Source: Thiotrichaceae bacterium (GTDB lineage: Bacteria > Pseudomonadota > Gammaproteobacteria > Beggiatoales > Beggiatoaceae). From it: 64,000 bases of DNA. The DNA lies in the NCBI GenBank assembly GCA_011391085.1, contig JAABRD010000006.1:1-64000 (forward strand), written 5' to 3'. The translations under genes and the position numbers were made by a program. The first letter of the stretch is position 1. Each line of letters begins with the position of its first letter. The notes under the pieces are model-generated. The model worked only from the letters and a program-made list of their open reading frames with translations, had not been told where the DNA came from and did no database searches. Shown here piece by piece: positions 38,069 through 47,509 of the stretch.

Positions 38069-39517
38069 ATGAAACTTTTTCGACTCGTTTTTATTTTACT
38101 GTTAATCCACTTTAGTCTGCCAGCGCAGGCGGAAACCAAAAAGGCAGCGTCCGAGACGTCGGCGTCAACCTCTAATTTGGAGGTGATTCGTTCACTCTCG
38201 GAAACCATCCAATCTCTGTCAGAAACCATTAGAGTGCTGTCTGAATCAGCGCGGTCCTCTGCCAAAACAGAGACTCTCCCTCTTGCGTCTGATAAGAAAG
38301 GGTTGACCTTTCAGGGGGAATTTGATGAGGATTTCATGCCTCTGCGGTTAGATTTTAATTTACCTAAGTTTAAAACAGGTAAGATGGGGTATCAGATAGA
38401 TGTCCAAGACATGGCTTTCCACTTCCAGGCGGATAGTCATAACCCGCACCATTTAGCCCTGAGTAATGGGTATTTTAAAGTGGGTTATTTCAATTTTAAC
38501 CTGAGTTTGTTGGGGTTAAAAACCACATTGGATAAACTGGATGTCACGTCAAGCAGTCAGTTACAGGGTAATTCGGTGCATTATTCGTTGCATACCCAGT
38601 TGGGAAGACTGTTTGTTCCCAAAGCCATTTTGGGGGAAAAGGATTTGGACTTGAGTTTTGAAAGTCAAGTCGATATCCGCAATCTGGAGGCGACGGCGTT
38701 GTTGGCATTACAAAACATTGGCCGCGAATTGGGTCGGCAAGTGCAGGGGGGGGCGACTTCTGATGAGGAAATCGAAACCCGGTTGACCACGAAATTGAAG
38801 GAAGTCATGCCGCTGTTGTTGGCCAATTCGCCTGAAATCAATATCCCGACTTGGAAACTTTCCACTCCTGCGGGGGAGTTTCAAGGCAATGCGTCTGTCA
38901 AGGTGGATGGCAGTCAATCTGGGTCGATCAAGTTTGATGATGAAAGTGAATTGGGCAATGGGCTACTCGAAGTATTACAAGTCCAGGCGGAAGTCAGCAT
39001 TGGTAAAGAGTTGCTGAATGAGATGCTTCTTTTAGAAATGGAAGACGAAGAAGAGGTGGCGGCCCAAGTTCATGCTTGGGTAGAACAAAAATTTCTGGTG
39101 GAAGCCGATGAGAACAGTTATTCTGCCGTTATCAGTCTTCAGGATGGGAAGTTGATAATCAATGGGATGGTAGAAGATTTGCGGCAACCTTCGTTGGAAG
39201 ATGAGGTGAAACAAGCGGTTGACTTACTGTTGGGGTTGCAAATTCCCGCGGCAGAATATTATGCGGCCAAGGGGACTTTTCCTACGTTAGCAGAAATCGA
39301 AGGGAAAACGTCTGACGAGTATGTAGCCAGTGTGGTCTCTAATCCAGAACAGTTCTATTTTCAGGCGACTTTGAAAGAGGAATTGGAGGGCGTAGAACCA
39401 GAGATTGCGGGGAAGACGTTGCGTCTCACGTTTGACCATGAGGGTAACAGTTGGGTGTGTGGGCCTGGGGAACCGGATGGGATAGACCGTCAGTATTTGC
39501 CGGAGAATTGTCAATAG
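38069..39517 (+). CDS. DUF945-like exported protein with pilin-like C-terminal domain
   Basis: About 482 residues from ATG 38069. Signal peptide (LVFILLLIHFSLPAQA), then a heptad stretch (IRSLSETIQSLSETIRVLSE) likely to form a short coiled coil. A long beta-rich region resembling DUF945 (YdgA-like) follows. The last ~100 residues match the globular part of type IV pilins: AAEYYAAKGTFPTLAEI, IAGKTLRLTFD and a terminal disulfide pair with WVCG...DRQYLPENC. The pilin N-terminal helix and prepilin site are absent. In-frame ATGs at 38024 and 38057 are less likely. Function unknown. Confidence 0.7.
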   Translation: MKLFRLVFILLLIHFSLPAQAETKKAASETSASTSNLEVIRSLSETIQSLSETIRVLSESARSSAKTETLPLASDKKGLTFQGEFDEDFMPLRLDFNLPKFKTGKMGYQIDVQDMAFHFQADSHNPHHLALSNGYFKVGYFNFNLSLLGLKTTLDKLDVTSSSQLQGNSVHYSLHTQLGRLFVPKAILGEKDLDLSFESQVDIRNLEATALLALQNIGRELGRQVQGGATSDEEIETRLTTKLKEVMPLLLANSPEINIPTWKLSTPAGEFQGNASVKVDGSQSGSIKFDDESELGNGLLEVLQVQAEVSIGKELLNEMLLLEMEDEEEVAAQVHAWVEQKFLVEADENSYSAVISLQDGKLIINGMVEDLRQPSLEDEVKQAVDLLLGLQIPAAEYYAAKGTFPTLAEIEGKTSDEYVASVVSNPEQFYFQATLKEELEGVEPEIAGKTLRLTFDHEGNSWVCGPGEPDGIDRQYLPENCQ

Positions 39518-39745
39518 CAGTGGAGAGTGGATTTAGTGGAGAGTGGAGAGTGGAGAGTGGAGAGTGGAGAGTAGAGAGTGGAGAGTGGAGAGTGAGTCAT
39601 GGTGCGGGACTAGAGGCTTCAGCCGGTGGCAGGGGCACAACCACCGGCTGAAGCCTCTAGTCCACCGGCTAAAGCCTCTAGTCCGGCATATTATTGATTC
39701 TTCACTCTCCACTCTCCACTAAAACCACTCTCCACTCTCCACTAA
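39518..39745. repeat. Heptamer tandems flanking a GGACTAGAGGC element
   Basis: GTGGAGA heptamers (39518-39595) and their complement (39703-39745) flank an inverted pair GGACTAGAGGCTTCAGCCGG / CCGGCTGAAGCCTCTAGTCC plus an extra right end. The whole block is a large imperfect palindrome between convergent genes. Confidence 0.75.
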
Positions 39746-39750
39746 GAAAG

Positions 39751-40968
39751 TTAGTCCGTAAATTCAGGGCCAACCGCTGCATCTGCTAGACTACGCGGTA
39801 AGAACGGTAATATTTTCATTGCCATCGCGGTCAATAAGGCGGCAATGCCAAATCCACTTATACCTAACATAATTTCCCAGTGACTAGGGATATAGGTATG
39901 TACTTTGGCGTCGTCAAAGAAGCCTGACGCCGTGACTTCCATGCCGGGGAAAATCTGGAGTGGGTAGGCTTGGCCGCCAATGATAAAGACGTAAAGTAGT
40001 GAAATACCTCCTACAATGATGCACACTGAGGCCGCAATAATGCTGGCACGAGTTTGGTTGAATTTAGGATAGTAAATCAGGAGAAGAGGTAGTATCGTTC
40101 CCACCACTAAATAGCCCACCCAGAAGAGGAAGGTATAGATGCCGCCGCCTACCAAGATGAAATATTCTACGCCGTGGCGTCCTGTGATATATAGGTTAGT
40201 CAGGTGATAGACGAGGACGAAGTAGAAGACGGCGCCTACAAAGATGCCCATGAGGGTTTTGGGACGGTGTAGAATGCCTTCTCCCAATGGGCAGTGGGTT
40301 TCCCAGCAGTCTATAATCAGTACCAGGAGAAAGACGGCCAGTCCCAAGGAGAGGGAGAGGGAGATAAACAGGGGGGCCAGCAGGGCTGTATTATAGGCTT
40401 CACGGGCAATCAAAAAGCCGAAGATGGAGCCTGTACCAGTGGTGAGTACCAGTCGCCAAAGGAAGGCTACCATGCCTGCGATGGGGTAGTAACGTTCCAT
40501 CCGGCGTTCCATCATAAACCATAGATAGATGGCAACTATCAGCATGAAGCCGTTGTATAGAAAGATGTTCCAAGTGAAAATGGATTTGAAGTTGTAGGCA
40601 GTCATGGCGACGACCAGGCGGTCGGGTCGACCTAAGTCGAGAACTAAGACGCTGAGACCGCCAATGAGGAGGGTGATGGCAAGTAAGCCTGACAGTCGGG
40701 CCAGGGGATGGTAAAAGGTTTTCCGAAACACGGAACTGATGGAGGCGACGTTGAGTACGCCGGAGGCTGCCAGGATGAGGAAGATGGCAAAGATATGGGG
40801 CATGCCCCAGACGATTTGGTTGGTCATGCCGGTGATGGTATGGCCGTGGTGTTCCATATTGTAGGAGGCAAATAAGCCTAAGAGGATGAGGACGGCGGCG
40901 GCGCCTAGCAGTCCATAGAAACCTGGGCTATTGCCTGCAAGAGTGTGGTAAGAGATGGCATGTTTCAT
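39751..40968 (-). CDS. dsrP: DsrP, NrfD-like quinone-interacting membrane subunit
   Basis: 405 residues with about ten hydrophobic segments, NrfD/PsrC family: the start YHTLAGNSPGFYGLLGAAAV, then LDLGRPDRLVVAMTAYNFKS and IFTWNIFLYNGFMLIVAIYL are family blocks. DsrP is the integral membrane subunit of DsrMKJOP that exchanges electrons with the quinone pool. It begins two bases after the dsrO stop, so the two are co-translated. It is the last dsr gene visible; dsrN, dsrR and dsrS, which follow in Allochromatium vinosum, are not here. Confidence 0.93.
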   Translation of the reverse strand: MKHAISYHTLAGNSPGFYGLLGAAAVLILLGLFASYNMEHHGHTITGMTNQIVWGMPHIFAIFLILAASGVLNVASISSVFRKTFYHPLARLSGLLAITLLIGGLSVLVLDLGRPDRLVVAMTAYNFKSIFTWNIFLYNGFMLIVAIYLWFMMERRMERYYPIAGMVAFLWRLVLTTGTGSIFGFLIAREAYNTALLAPLFISLSLSLGLAVFLLVLIIDCWETHCPLGEGILHRPKTLMGIFVGAVFYFVLVYHLTNLYITGRHGVEYFILVGGGIYTFLFWVGYLVVGTILPLLLIYYPKFNQTRASIIAASVCIIVGGISLLYVFIIGGQAYPLQIFPGMEVTASGFFDDAKVHTYIPSHWEIMLGISGFGIAALLTAMAMKILPFLPRSLADAAVGPEFTD

Positions 40969-40970
40969 GG

Positions 40971-41741
40971 TTAGAGTCCTTGATAACGAACGCCTGGGTT
41001 GAGTCGCATGTCAGGCCGAAGGGCTGTGCTTTGGACTTGGGAGAGTTTTTTGGCAATGTCACTATTTGGGTCTTTGAGGTTGCCAAATAGCATGGCCTGG
41101 TGTCCTGTGGTTTGGCAGGCTTCTACACAAGCGGGAAGGTGGCCGTGGTCAATTCGGTGAACGCAGAGGTTGCAGCCTTCGACGGTGCCTTTACCGCGGG
41201 GGCTATGAGGTCTCTGCCCTTCCAGGGTTTCATGAACTAGGGAACGGGCTTTATAGGGACATGCCATCATGCAGTAGCGACAACCGATGCAAATGTGACG
41301 GTCCACTAGCACAACGCCATCGGCCCGTTTAAAGGAGGCGCCCGTTGGACAAACGTCGGCACATGGTGGATTTTCGCAGTGTTGACAAAGGACGGGTAAT
41401 GAGTAGGTTTTACCTGTGAGTTTATCCTTGAGTCCGACTTTGCGAATCCATTGGGGGGCAATTTCGGGTCGCACGGATTCGGTGAGTCCGTGTTCGGCTT
41501 TACAAGCGTTGATACAGTCATTGCAACCGTCGCTACATTGCGCCGTGTCAATCAGCATTCCCCAGCGCACGGCGTCGGTCACTGGCTGGTCGACAGGTTT
41601 GCCTGCATCGGCCGCGTTGACTTGGGAAAAACTGTGTAGCAAAACGCCAGGGGCTACCGTCATGCCAGCGACTACCGCCGTGGTTTTTAGAAAATCTCGG
41701 CGTTTGGGGGATTGAATGGGGGTTTCCTCTTTCATAGACAT
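40971..41741 (-). CDS. dsrO: DsrO, Tat-exported iron-sulfur protein
   Basis: 256 residues. A twin-arginine signal (SPKRRDFLKTTAVVAGMTVA) directs it to the periplasm. It carries four ferredoxin-type cysteine clusters, such as CSDGCNDCINACKAEHG, CQHCENPPCADVCPTGA and CIGCRYCMMACPYKAR. It is the periplasmic electron-transfer subunit of DsrMKJOP and partners DsrP and DsrJ. Overlap-free coupling to dsrP. Confidence 0.95.
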   Translation of the reverse strand: MSMKEETPIQSPKRRDFLKTTAVVAGMTVAPGVLLHSFSQVNAADAGKPVDQPVTDAVRWGMLIDTAQCSDGCNDCINACKAEHGLTESVRPEIAPQWIRKVGLKDKLTGKTYSLPVLCQHCENPPCADVCPTGASFKRADGVVLVDRHICIGCRYCMMACPYKARSLVHETLEGQRPHSPRGKGTVEGCNLCVHRIDHGHLPACVEACQTTGHQAMLFGNLKDPNSDIAKKLSQVQSTALRPDMRLNPGVRYQGL

Positions 41742-41759
41742 TTCTCTTTGGTGAACTTC

Positions 41760-42110
41760 GTTGACAAAGATTTGTCAACTCTTGAAGAGTTGACAAATCT
41801 ATTTCAAATCCATTTATTTCAAATCCATTTCAGACCGTGACGGGTTGGCAAACGATGCCATTCCAAATTTGATTATATTAAGATTTACTAATGTCTAGGG
41901 GGAACTAAAATGAGAGTCCCTAGAAGGAGACCTTCGAGAATTTGAAAATCTCGAAGGTCTATCAGTCTTGTAGAATGTATAACCATGAACTCGCTTTACA
42001 CAAGAAACTAATTTGTTTTACAGGAATTTAGGTTTCTTAAAGACACTTTAGTTTCTATAGTAGCGAATGAAGACCTTTGAGATACGAAAAATATCTCAAA
42101 GGTCTAAGCT
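41760..42110. other. Hairpin-rich gap inside the dsr locus
   Basis: Three strong hairpins lie between dsrO and the gene upstream: GTTGACAAAGATTTGTCAAC with a second AGAGTTGACAAATCT (41761-41802), GACCTTCGAGAATTTGAAAA...TCGAAGGTC (41930-41963) and AGACCTTTGAGATACG...TATCTCAAAGGTCT (42071-42105). They may slow or terminate transcription before dsrO, or be repeats. Confidence 0.55.
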
Positions 42111-42118
42111 AGGTACAA

Positions 42119-43306
42119 CTATCCCAGCCAGTCATGCAACAGGGAATCAAAGTTGTCCTTATCAAAGGACTGCCGGTCTTCTACGCTTCTCCACAGTTCC
42201 CAGAATGGTTTGTTTCTAACCACGGACAGCAGTAATAAGGTAATTTTGGGCAGTTGTCCATCTGGCCAGTATAAGTCGATTCTCCCCACCGTGCCCAGGA
42301 CATTCATTTCCATGGGTTGGAATATCCATTGAGAGTAGCCGGCATCCAATTCCAGGCAATCCATTTTATAGAGTTTGCCGGTTTCATCAGCCAATTCCAC
42401 TTGATGGAAGTTCACTGCGAGTTGGCCGTTCTTGATGTAACTGCCGACCCAGTTTTGAATCTTCTTATACAGATTCTCAACTTGCTTGGCCCACAGTTTC
42501 TGCCGTTCACTCCCTTCCGGCGGGGCGGCTTTCTTTTTCTGGGCGGTACTGCGGAGTTTATCTTTGATAGACAAACTCTCATCGGCGGTAGCCTTGCCTT
42601 TTTTCGCTTTGGCTTTGGTCTTGGCTTTGGTTGCAACCGCCGCCGCCGCCGCAGGTGGGCTACTCTTGGCTTTTTCAGGGACTTTAGCAGTCTTCGCAGG
42701 CTTTTTCGCCTTCGCAGAAGTCACGACTTCCTTTTTCTTGCCTTTAGCCGCAGTACGTTTTGCCGCACTTTCCTTCCGTGAGGACTTGGGTGCGCTATCC
42801 ACACTTTCTGTGCCAAAGAATTCATCATAAGCCAGCGTGTCTTTATTAGCACACTTGAAGTAACCTTGATCCTCAGCAAATTTGACAATCGGATTGTTCA
42901 GGGTGATTTGTTCAAATTTCCTGAGCATTTCTGGGTTATTCTCAAACATCTCAAAGTTGGCCTTGACGTTGGAGACTTTACCCATGCCAAACAAGTCCAC
43001 CCCTTTGCCGATGTTCTCAAAGCCGATCTCCCGGAGGGAGTTTAGAAAATCCTCGACGTAACCGGCGAAGATATCGCTGTATTCCTTCTCAGGCAGATTT
43101 AGCATGTCTTCCATTCGCCGGATTCTGGCTGGTGAATGGAACAGCTGCACCTTGGTTTCAATCCGGGTTTTGGAAGAAAACCATAGCAAGAGTCCTTCGT
43201 TGGAAGGATAAGGGTCCTTGTCTGGAATCAGGCAAGAGAAACCTTCGTTGCTATTGAAGTCGTGAAACTCAATAATTTTTCTTAATACTTGTTCAACTTG
43301 TGCCAT
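42119..43306 (-). CDS. Unknown 395-aa protein between dsrJ and dsrO
   Basis: 395 residues from ATG 43306, chosen because GGAGAACAATA precedes it. There is no signal peptide or membrane segment. The N-terminal ~165 residues (IIEFHDFNSNEGFSCLIPDK onward) look globular. Residues ~175-275 are a Lys/Ala-rich low-complexity linker resembling histone H1 tails. The C-terminal ~110 residues (LWAKQVENLYKKIQNWVGSY to DSLLHDWLG) are globular again. No known family was recognised. It is in the same orientation as dsrJ and dsrO, within a locus where these are normally adjacent. It might replace the unrelated DsrS in size, but nothing in the sequence shows this. Confidence 0.6.
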   Translation of the reverse strand: MAQVEQVLRKIIEFHDFNSNEGFSCLIPDKDPYPSNEGLLLWFSSKTRIETKVQLFHSPARIRRMEDMLNLPEKEYSDIFAGYVEDFLNSLREIGFENIGKGVDLFGMGKVSNVKANFEMFENNPEMLRKFEQITLNNPIVKFAEDQGYFKCANKDTLAYDEFFGTESVDSAPKSSRKESAAKRTAAKGKKKEVVTSAKAKKPAKTAKVPEKAKSSPPAAAAAVATKAKTKAKAKKGKATADESLSIKDKLRSTAQKKKAAPPEGSERQKLWAKQVENLYKKIQNWVGSYIKNGQLAVNFHQVELADETGKLYKMDCLELDAGYSQWIFQPMEMNVLGTVGRIDLYWPDGQLPKITLLLLSVVRNKPFWELWRSVEDRQSFDKDNFDSLLHDWLG

Positions 43307-44512
43307 TATTGTTCTCCATGGGCTATTTTTTGCGTAAATAGCTGTTCTAGTTTTTGCGTGACCACGGTGGGTCAAGTGCAATAAATTGGTCTTCACAATT
43401 CACAGTTTGATAATTCATGGTGAATGGAAACCGATTTTTTTACATTTACCCAACCAGGCTACGCTGATTGTTAATTTACCTGTTTAGTCATCTCTTTTCT
43501 ATCTCCTCAAAACAGGATATAGAGAGTAAGAGTCACCTCTTATCTTAAGATGTTATTGACGGTTTGTAAATAATCCGTCATAAGTCAAGTTTACCATTTG
43601 CCTTCAAAGAATGTAAACAACTTTATTTCTTTTTAGCAATGTCAGAAACTTTTTTACCTCTTTTCTCAATTGTCAACTTTAAGAGGTACATCGATTAGAA
43701 CTGCCAGTCCTTGGGTGTCCCGGTTTAGGACTACCAGCCCTTTCTTCTGCAAGTTGAAATTATTTTTCTCCATACTTTGGAATGGGGGAATAAAGTCTTA
43801 ATAAAAAGAATTGATTCAGGAGAGTTGAGAATTTCAAATTAAGTTTGTCTTCCCATCCATAGGTGGAGAAGAGGAAGGGAAGGTTTGGAAAGTCAACTTT
43901 TTCAAAAACCACCATGAGGAAAAGTTTAAGGTGTCTTTTTTAGAGAGTCAACCCCTGTTACAGAAAAGAGATGAAAAATTTTTTGAAGACTTTGGAGAAG
44001 GTAAAATATTTTGAATTTATGTGGTAAATAATTCAAAATCAATTCTCTCGTTCCTATATCATTATATATATATGATGAGAAGCAAGGAAGCAGTTGGTGG
44101 TAGGGAGTGGAGAGTGGCTTTGGGGGGACGCACAGGTGGTCCAAAGGCTTTAGCCAAGGAGGGGGGCGCCCGGCGGACTAGAGGCTTTAAGCCGGTGGAT
44201 TGGTGGACTAGAGGCTTCAGCTGGAGGGAGGGGGATGGCTTCCGGCTGAAGCCTCTAGTCCACCGCGGTTTACCGCGGTTTACCGGCTAAAGCCTCTAGT
44301 CCACCGCGGTTTACCGGCTGAAGCCTCTAGTCCACCGCGGTTCACCGGCTAAAGCCTCTAGTCCACTGCGGTTCACCGGCTAAAGCCTCTAGTCCACCGC
44401 GGTTCACCGGCTAAAGCCTCTAGTCCAGCATATTACACTTCGCTATCCACTATCCACTATTCACTATCCGCTATTCACTATCCACTAAAACCACTATCCA
44501 CTATTAAAACCG
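43307..44512. other. Long gene-free gap with repeats, upstream of the 395-aa gene
   Basis: About 1.2 kb. The first part (to 44090) is AT-rich with no gene or clear repeat; a promoter for the 395-aa gene could lie here. From 44130 to 44428 there is a tandem array of about six ~31-bp units (ACCGGCTAAAGCCTCTAGTC joined to CACCGCGGTT) after one GGACTAGAGGC left end. A CACTATC heptamer tandem runs from 44440 to the dsrJ stop. Confidence 0.6.
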
Positions 44513-44944
44513 CTATTCTACTTTCGTGATAGCGATTTCAGGTTGACTGGCATGACAGTCGAAACAATCAACAGTCACCGCCGCGTAAGAATGACAACTG
44601 CGACAAAAGTGGTCGGGGGTCTTCACACTGGGATATTTTCCCTCGCTAGAGGGAGTGACATGACAGTTAATGCACTCTACTAAACTGTATTTAGTGGTGC
44701 GTATGCCACGATGCATGGTGTCATTGCGTTGATGTCTAAGATATTGACCATGAAAACGACGTATATTTTCAGTGGGTTCTACACATTTCTGGGTATCAGA
44801 TACCGTGGCTTTGGCCGTGGGCGGGGACGGTAAAGGAACTCGCCCTGACTGTGCCGTCGTCGGTTCATCGGCACTGACTGCCAGACTCAAGAGTAGTCCA
44901 AGACAAAGTTTTCCCAGGTTACGGAGTAAAGATGGTGTGGGCAT
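44513..44944 (-). CDS. dsrJ: DsrJ, triheme cytochrome c
   Basis: 143 residues. A signal or anchor segment (LGKLCLGLLLSLAVSA) precedes three CXXCH heme sites: CINCH, CRSCH and CFDCH. This is the normal number for DsrJ, the periplasmic cytochrome of DsrMKJOP, where one heme has unusual His/Cys ligation. It lies downstream of dsrL, as in A. vinosum, separated by a repeat block. The stop lies just past a heptamer repeat. Confidence 0.95.
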   Translation of the reverse strand: MPTPSLLRNLGKLCLGLLLSLAVSADEPTTAQSGRVPLPSPPTAKATVSDTQKCVEPTENIRRFHGQYLRHQRNDTMHRGIRTTKYSLVECINCHVTPSSEGKYPSVKTPDHFCRSCHSYAAVTVDCFDCHASQPEIAITKVE

Positions 44945-45008
44945 TTGGTTTTCTCCTTTGGAGTTTAAAGTCTTTGGCTGTTTGCCTGCCAGGTTAGATG
45001 GCTATCTG

Positions 45009-45237
45009 TAGGGTGGATTAAGCGTAGCGTATCCACCAACTTTGGCTGTTTGCCTGCCAGGTTAGATGGCTATCTGTAGGGTGGATTAAGCGTAGTATCC
45101 ACCAACCTTTCAAATCCACCAACCTTTCAAACGGCTGGTGGATACGCTACGCTTAATCCACCCTACCTGAAATACCAGGTCTGTTATGCACAGGCACTTA
45201 AGAAACTAAGTTTTTTCCAAAAAACTTAGTTTCTTTT
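45009..45237. repeat. TAGGGTGGATTAAGCG repeats and ACTTAGTTTCTT hairpin
   Basis: A ~50-bp direct repeat, each with TAGGGTGGATTAAGCGTAG, then the inverted GGTGGATACGCTACGC. Next is CTGAAATACCAGGTCTGTTA, which is an empty site for the MITE at 55466-55559. A hairpin AAGAAACTAAGTTTT...AAAACTTAGTTTCTT (45201-45236) closes the gap after dsrL. Confidence 0.75.
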
Positions 45238-45249
45238 CTCCCATAATGG

Positions 45250-47244
45250 TTATTCACCTAGTCCCATACTAATATAGCCTGTTGGACAAACGTCGGCACA
45301 AATGTGACAACCAATGCAACGGGAGTATTCGGTATAGACATACCGTCCCGTGGTTGCTTCCTTCTTGGGGGTTCTCTTGACCGCTTCTTGTGGGCAAAAT
45401 ACCACACAATTGTCACATTCAAAACACAGTCCGCAACTCATGCACCGTTTGGCCTCTGTGATGGCACCTTCGTCAGTCAACCCAATCATGCGTTCACTGA
45501 AGTGTCCTAACACTTCATCAGCAGAAATATGGATTTCTTGACGCAGGTTCCGGGCGACTTGGTTAAAGTGTCCCAGAAACAGTCCTTGTGGTGAGATGAT
45601 TTCAAAAGCGGCCCGGTCCTCATAGTTATGAACCGCAAACTTGGCGGCATGAGTGCCGCGTAAGTCTTCTAAGGCTTCTGCCACAAACTCTTCGGGGGCC
45701 AGTTCTGCTTCATGCAACTTGGCCAGTAAATTGAAGTGGTGGACATCGACTTTAGGACGTTTGACTTGTTCACTTTGTTGGAAATACCGGTCAATGGTAT
45801 TCGCCACGACGGCGCCATGTCCAATGGCAGTGGTCAACAAGTGGGGACGAATAATATCGCCTGCCACAAAATGACCCTTCCGACCCTTGACTTGATAAAA
45901 CGGATCTGAGTCAATAAAGCCGCGTCCATTGTTTAAGGCGTCTAAGCCTTCTCCTAAATCGCCAAATTGGCCAATGGCGGAGACAATCATGTCGGCTTCA
46001 ATCACATATTCTGTGCCTGCAATTGGACTCGGAATCCCTTTCTTGTCCACGGTGCATTTGCACATTTTTAGACCAGTGGCCAGTCCTTGATTATTTTTCA
46101 GAATTTCCACAGGCATGACACCCGCTTGGATGTCGACGCCTTCCCGCATGGCATCTTGTATTTCATGTTCCGCGGCGGTCATCTGGTCAATGGGAAACAG
46201 TGAGGTCAGCGTGACCTGGGCACCTTCGCGGACGCCTAAGACGGCAGCATCATGGGCGACATAGCCAATTTCGGAACCTTCCGAAACGTTGTCATGGCCA
46301 AAATTTTTCACTTGGTCTTCAGAAATGAAGCTATAGCCCAAGCGTCGTGCTACTGAGGCCACGTCTATGGACGTGTCACCACCACCGACGACGATGACTC
46401 GTTTCGGTACGGCGTGTTTGCGTTGTTGATTAAATTCGCTGAGGAAGTCGACGCCGGAGATGCAGTTAGGTGTATTTTCCCACCCAGGGACTGGTAATCC
46501 ACGTCCTTTTTTGCAACCCAAGGCCCAGAGAACAGCGTCAAATTCTTTTTCCAATTGTTCGACGCTGACATCTCGACCTACCCTGGTATTTAATCGGGTT
46601 TCTACGCCTAAGTCAAGAATCCGTTGAATCTCTCCTTGCAACGTGTCTCGCGGCACCCGGTAACCTGGGATGCCATACAACATCATCCCGCCTAACTTTT
46701 CATGGTCGTCAAAGATGACACAAGCATGTCCTTTGCGACGCAGTTGATAAGCGGCAGACAGTCCGGCGGGTCCGCCACCGATAATGGCGACTTTCTTACC
46801 CGTGTCTGGACCCGGCGGTGCCAATTTGTAGCCGTTCTTTAAAGCCGTGTCGCCAATAAATTGTTCTACCGCGTTGATTCCAACAAAGTCATCCACGGTG
46901 TTCCGATTGCACCCTTTTTGACAAGGGGCCGGGCAGACGCGCCCCATGATAGCGGGCAATGGGTTAGCGTTGGTCAAACGTTGGAAAGCATATTCTTGCC
47001 AAGTCGTCCCCGCTGGTGGTTTTTCCATGCCACGGACGATACCTAACCATCCACGAATGTCTTCTCCAGAGGGACAACTGCCCTGACAGGGTGGGGTACG
47101 GTGAACGTAAGTGGGACATTTGTGACTCCAACTGGCTTGGAAGATACTTTCTTTCCAACCTTGGGGTTTATGGTCTCCCTCTTTATAGCGACGGAAAGTG
47201 AGTCCCTTGGATTTTTGAGTTATTTTCTCGGCTGGTGTGGCCAT
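45250..47244 (-). CDS. dsrL: DsrL, NAD(P)H-dependent iron-sulfur flavoprotein
   Basis: 664 residues. An N-terminal GltD-like segment has CP.C.. clusters (CPSGEDIRGW, CPAPCQKGCNRNTVDD). The FAD site is IIGGGPAGLSAAYQLRRKG and the NAD(P) site is VIVVGGGDTSIDVASVARR. A C-terminal 2x[4Fe-4S] ferredoxin follows (CMSCGLCFECDNCVVFCP and CIGCHICADVCPTG). In sulfur oxidizers DsrL couples sulfite reductase to NAD(P)H and is essential for reverse Dsr. Here it is separated from dsrK by about 3.4 kb of inserted genes. Confidence 0.96.
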   Translation of the reverse strand: MATPAEKITQKSKGLTFRRYKEGDHKPQGWKESIFQASWSHKCPTYVHRTPPCQGSCPSGEDIRGWLGIVRGMEKPPAGTTWQEYAFQRLTNANPLPAIMGRVCPAPCQKGCNRNTVDDFVGINAVEQFIGDTALKNGYKLAPPGPDTGKKVAIIGGGPAGLSAAYQLRRKGHACVIFDDHEKLGGMMLYGIPGYRVPRDTLQGEIQRILDLGVETRLNTRVGRDVSVEQLEKEFDAVLWALGCKKGRGLPVPGWENTPNCISGVDFLSEFNQQRKHAVPKRVIVVGGGDTSIDVASVARRLGYSFISEDQVKNFGHDNVSEGSEIGYVAHDAAVLGVREGAQVTLTSLFPIDQMTAAEHEIQDAMREGVDIQAGVMPVEILKNNQGLATGLKMCKCTVDKKGIPSPIAGTEYVIEADMIVSAIGQFGDLGEGLDALNNGRGFIDSDPFYQVKGRKGHFVAGDIIRPHLLTTAIGHGAVVANTIDRYFQQSEQVKRPKVDVHHFNLLAKLHEAELAPEEFVAEALEDLRGTHAAKFAVHNYEDRAAFEIISPQGLFLGHFNQVARNLRQEIHISADEVLGHFSERMIGLTDEGAITEAKRCMSCGLCFECDNCVVFCPQEAVKRTPKKEATTGRYVYTEYSRCIGCHICADVCPTGYISMGLGE

Positions 47245-47385
47245 GTTGCCTCCTTCATCATTTATATAAAAAGTTGTGATTTGGTGGTTTTAAAAACCTG
47301 TTTTGATGTATTTTGAAAATCTCTAAAACTCGATAAGGGCAACCACAGCGATTGCCTCTGTTTCACCCATATTGCATCACTACCT

Positions 47386-47506
47386 AGAGTAATATTTCCA
47401 TAGATTTGTACGCAACTCGCTGAAACGCAATAAGAATTATTGCGCAATAATTCTTATTGCGTTCCAGCCAAAATCATACAAGTTTGAAGAAGGATATTAC
47501 TATAGA
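47386..47506. repeat. Inverted element with a 40-bp perfect palindrome
   Basis: Ends AGTAATATTTCC and GGATATTACT resemble the elements at 31966 and 26721. The interior has a 40-base palindrome without a loop, centred between 47443 and 47444 (AACGCAATAAGAATTATTGC and its complement). Confidence 0.8.
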
Positions 47507-47509
47507 ATT

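Noticed and set aside
42317-42830. Two hydrophobic or Phe-rich plus-strand frames opposite the 395-aa gene
   Set aside because: They mirror the Lys/Ala-rich linker on the other strand and have no start signals.
42119-43306. Naming the 395-aa gene dsrS
   Set aside because: The size is comparable, but position differs from A. vinosum and no sequence feature supports it.
47360-47384. A fifth copy of the four-copy MITE
   Set aside because: Only the right end (TTGCATCACTACC) is present; no left end or target duplication was found, so it is at most a remnant.
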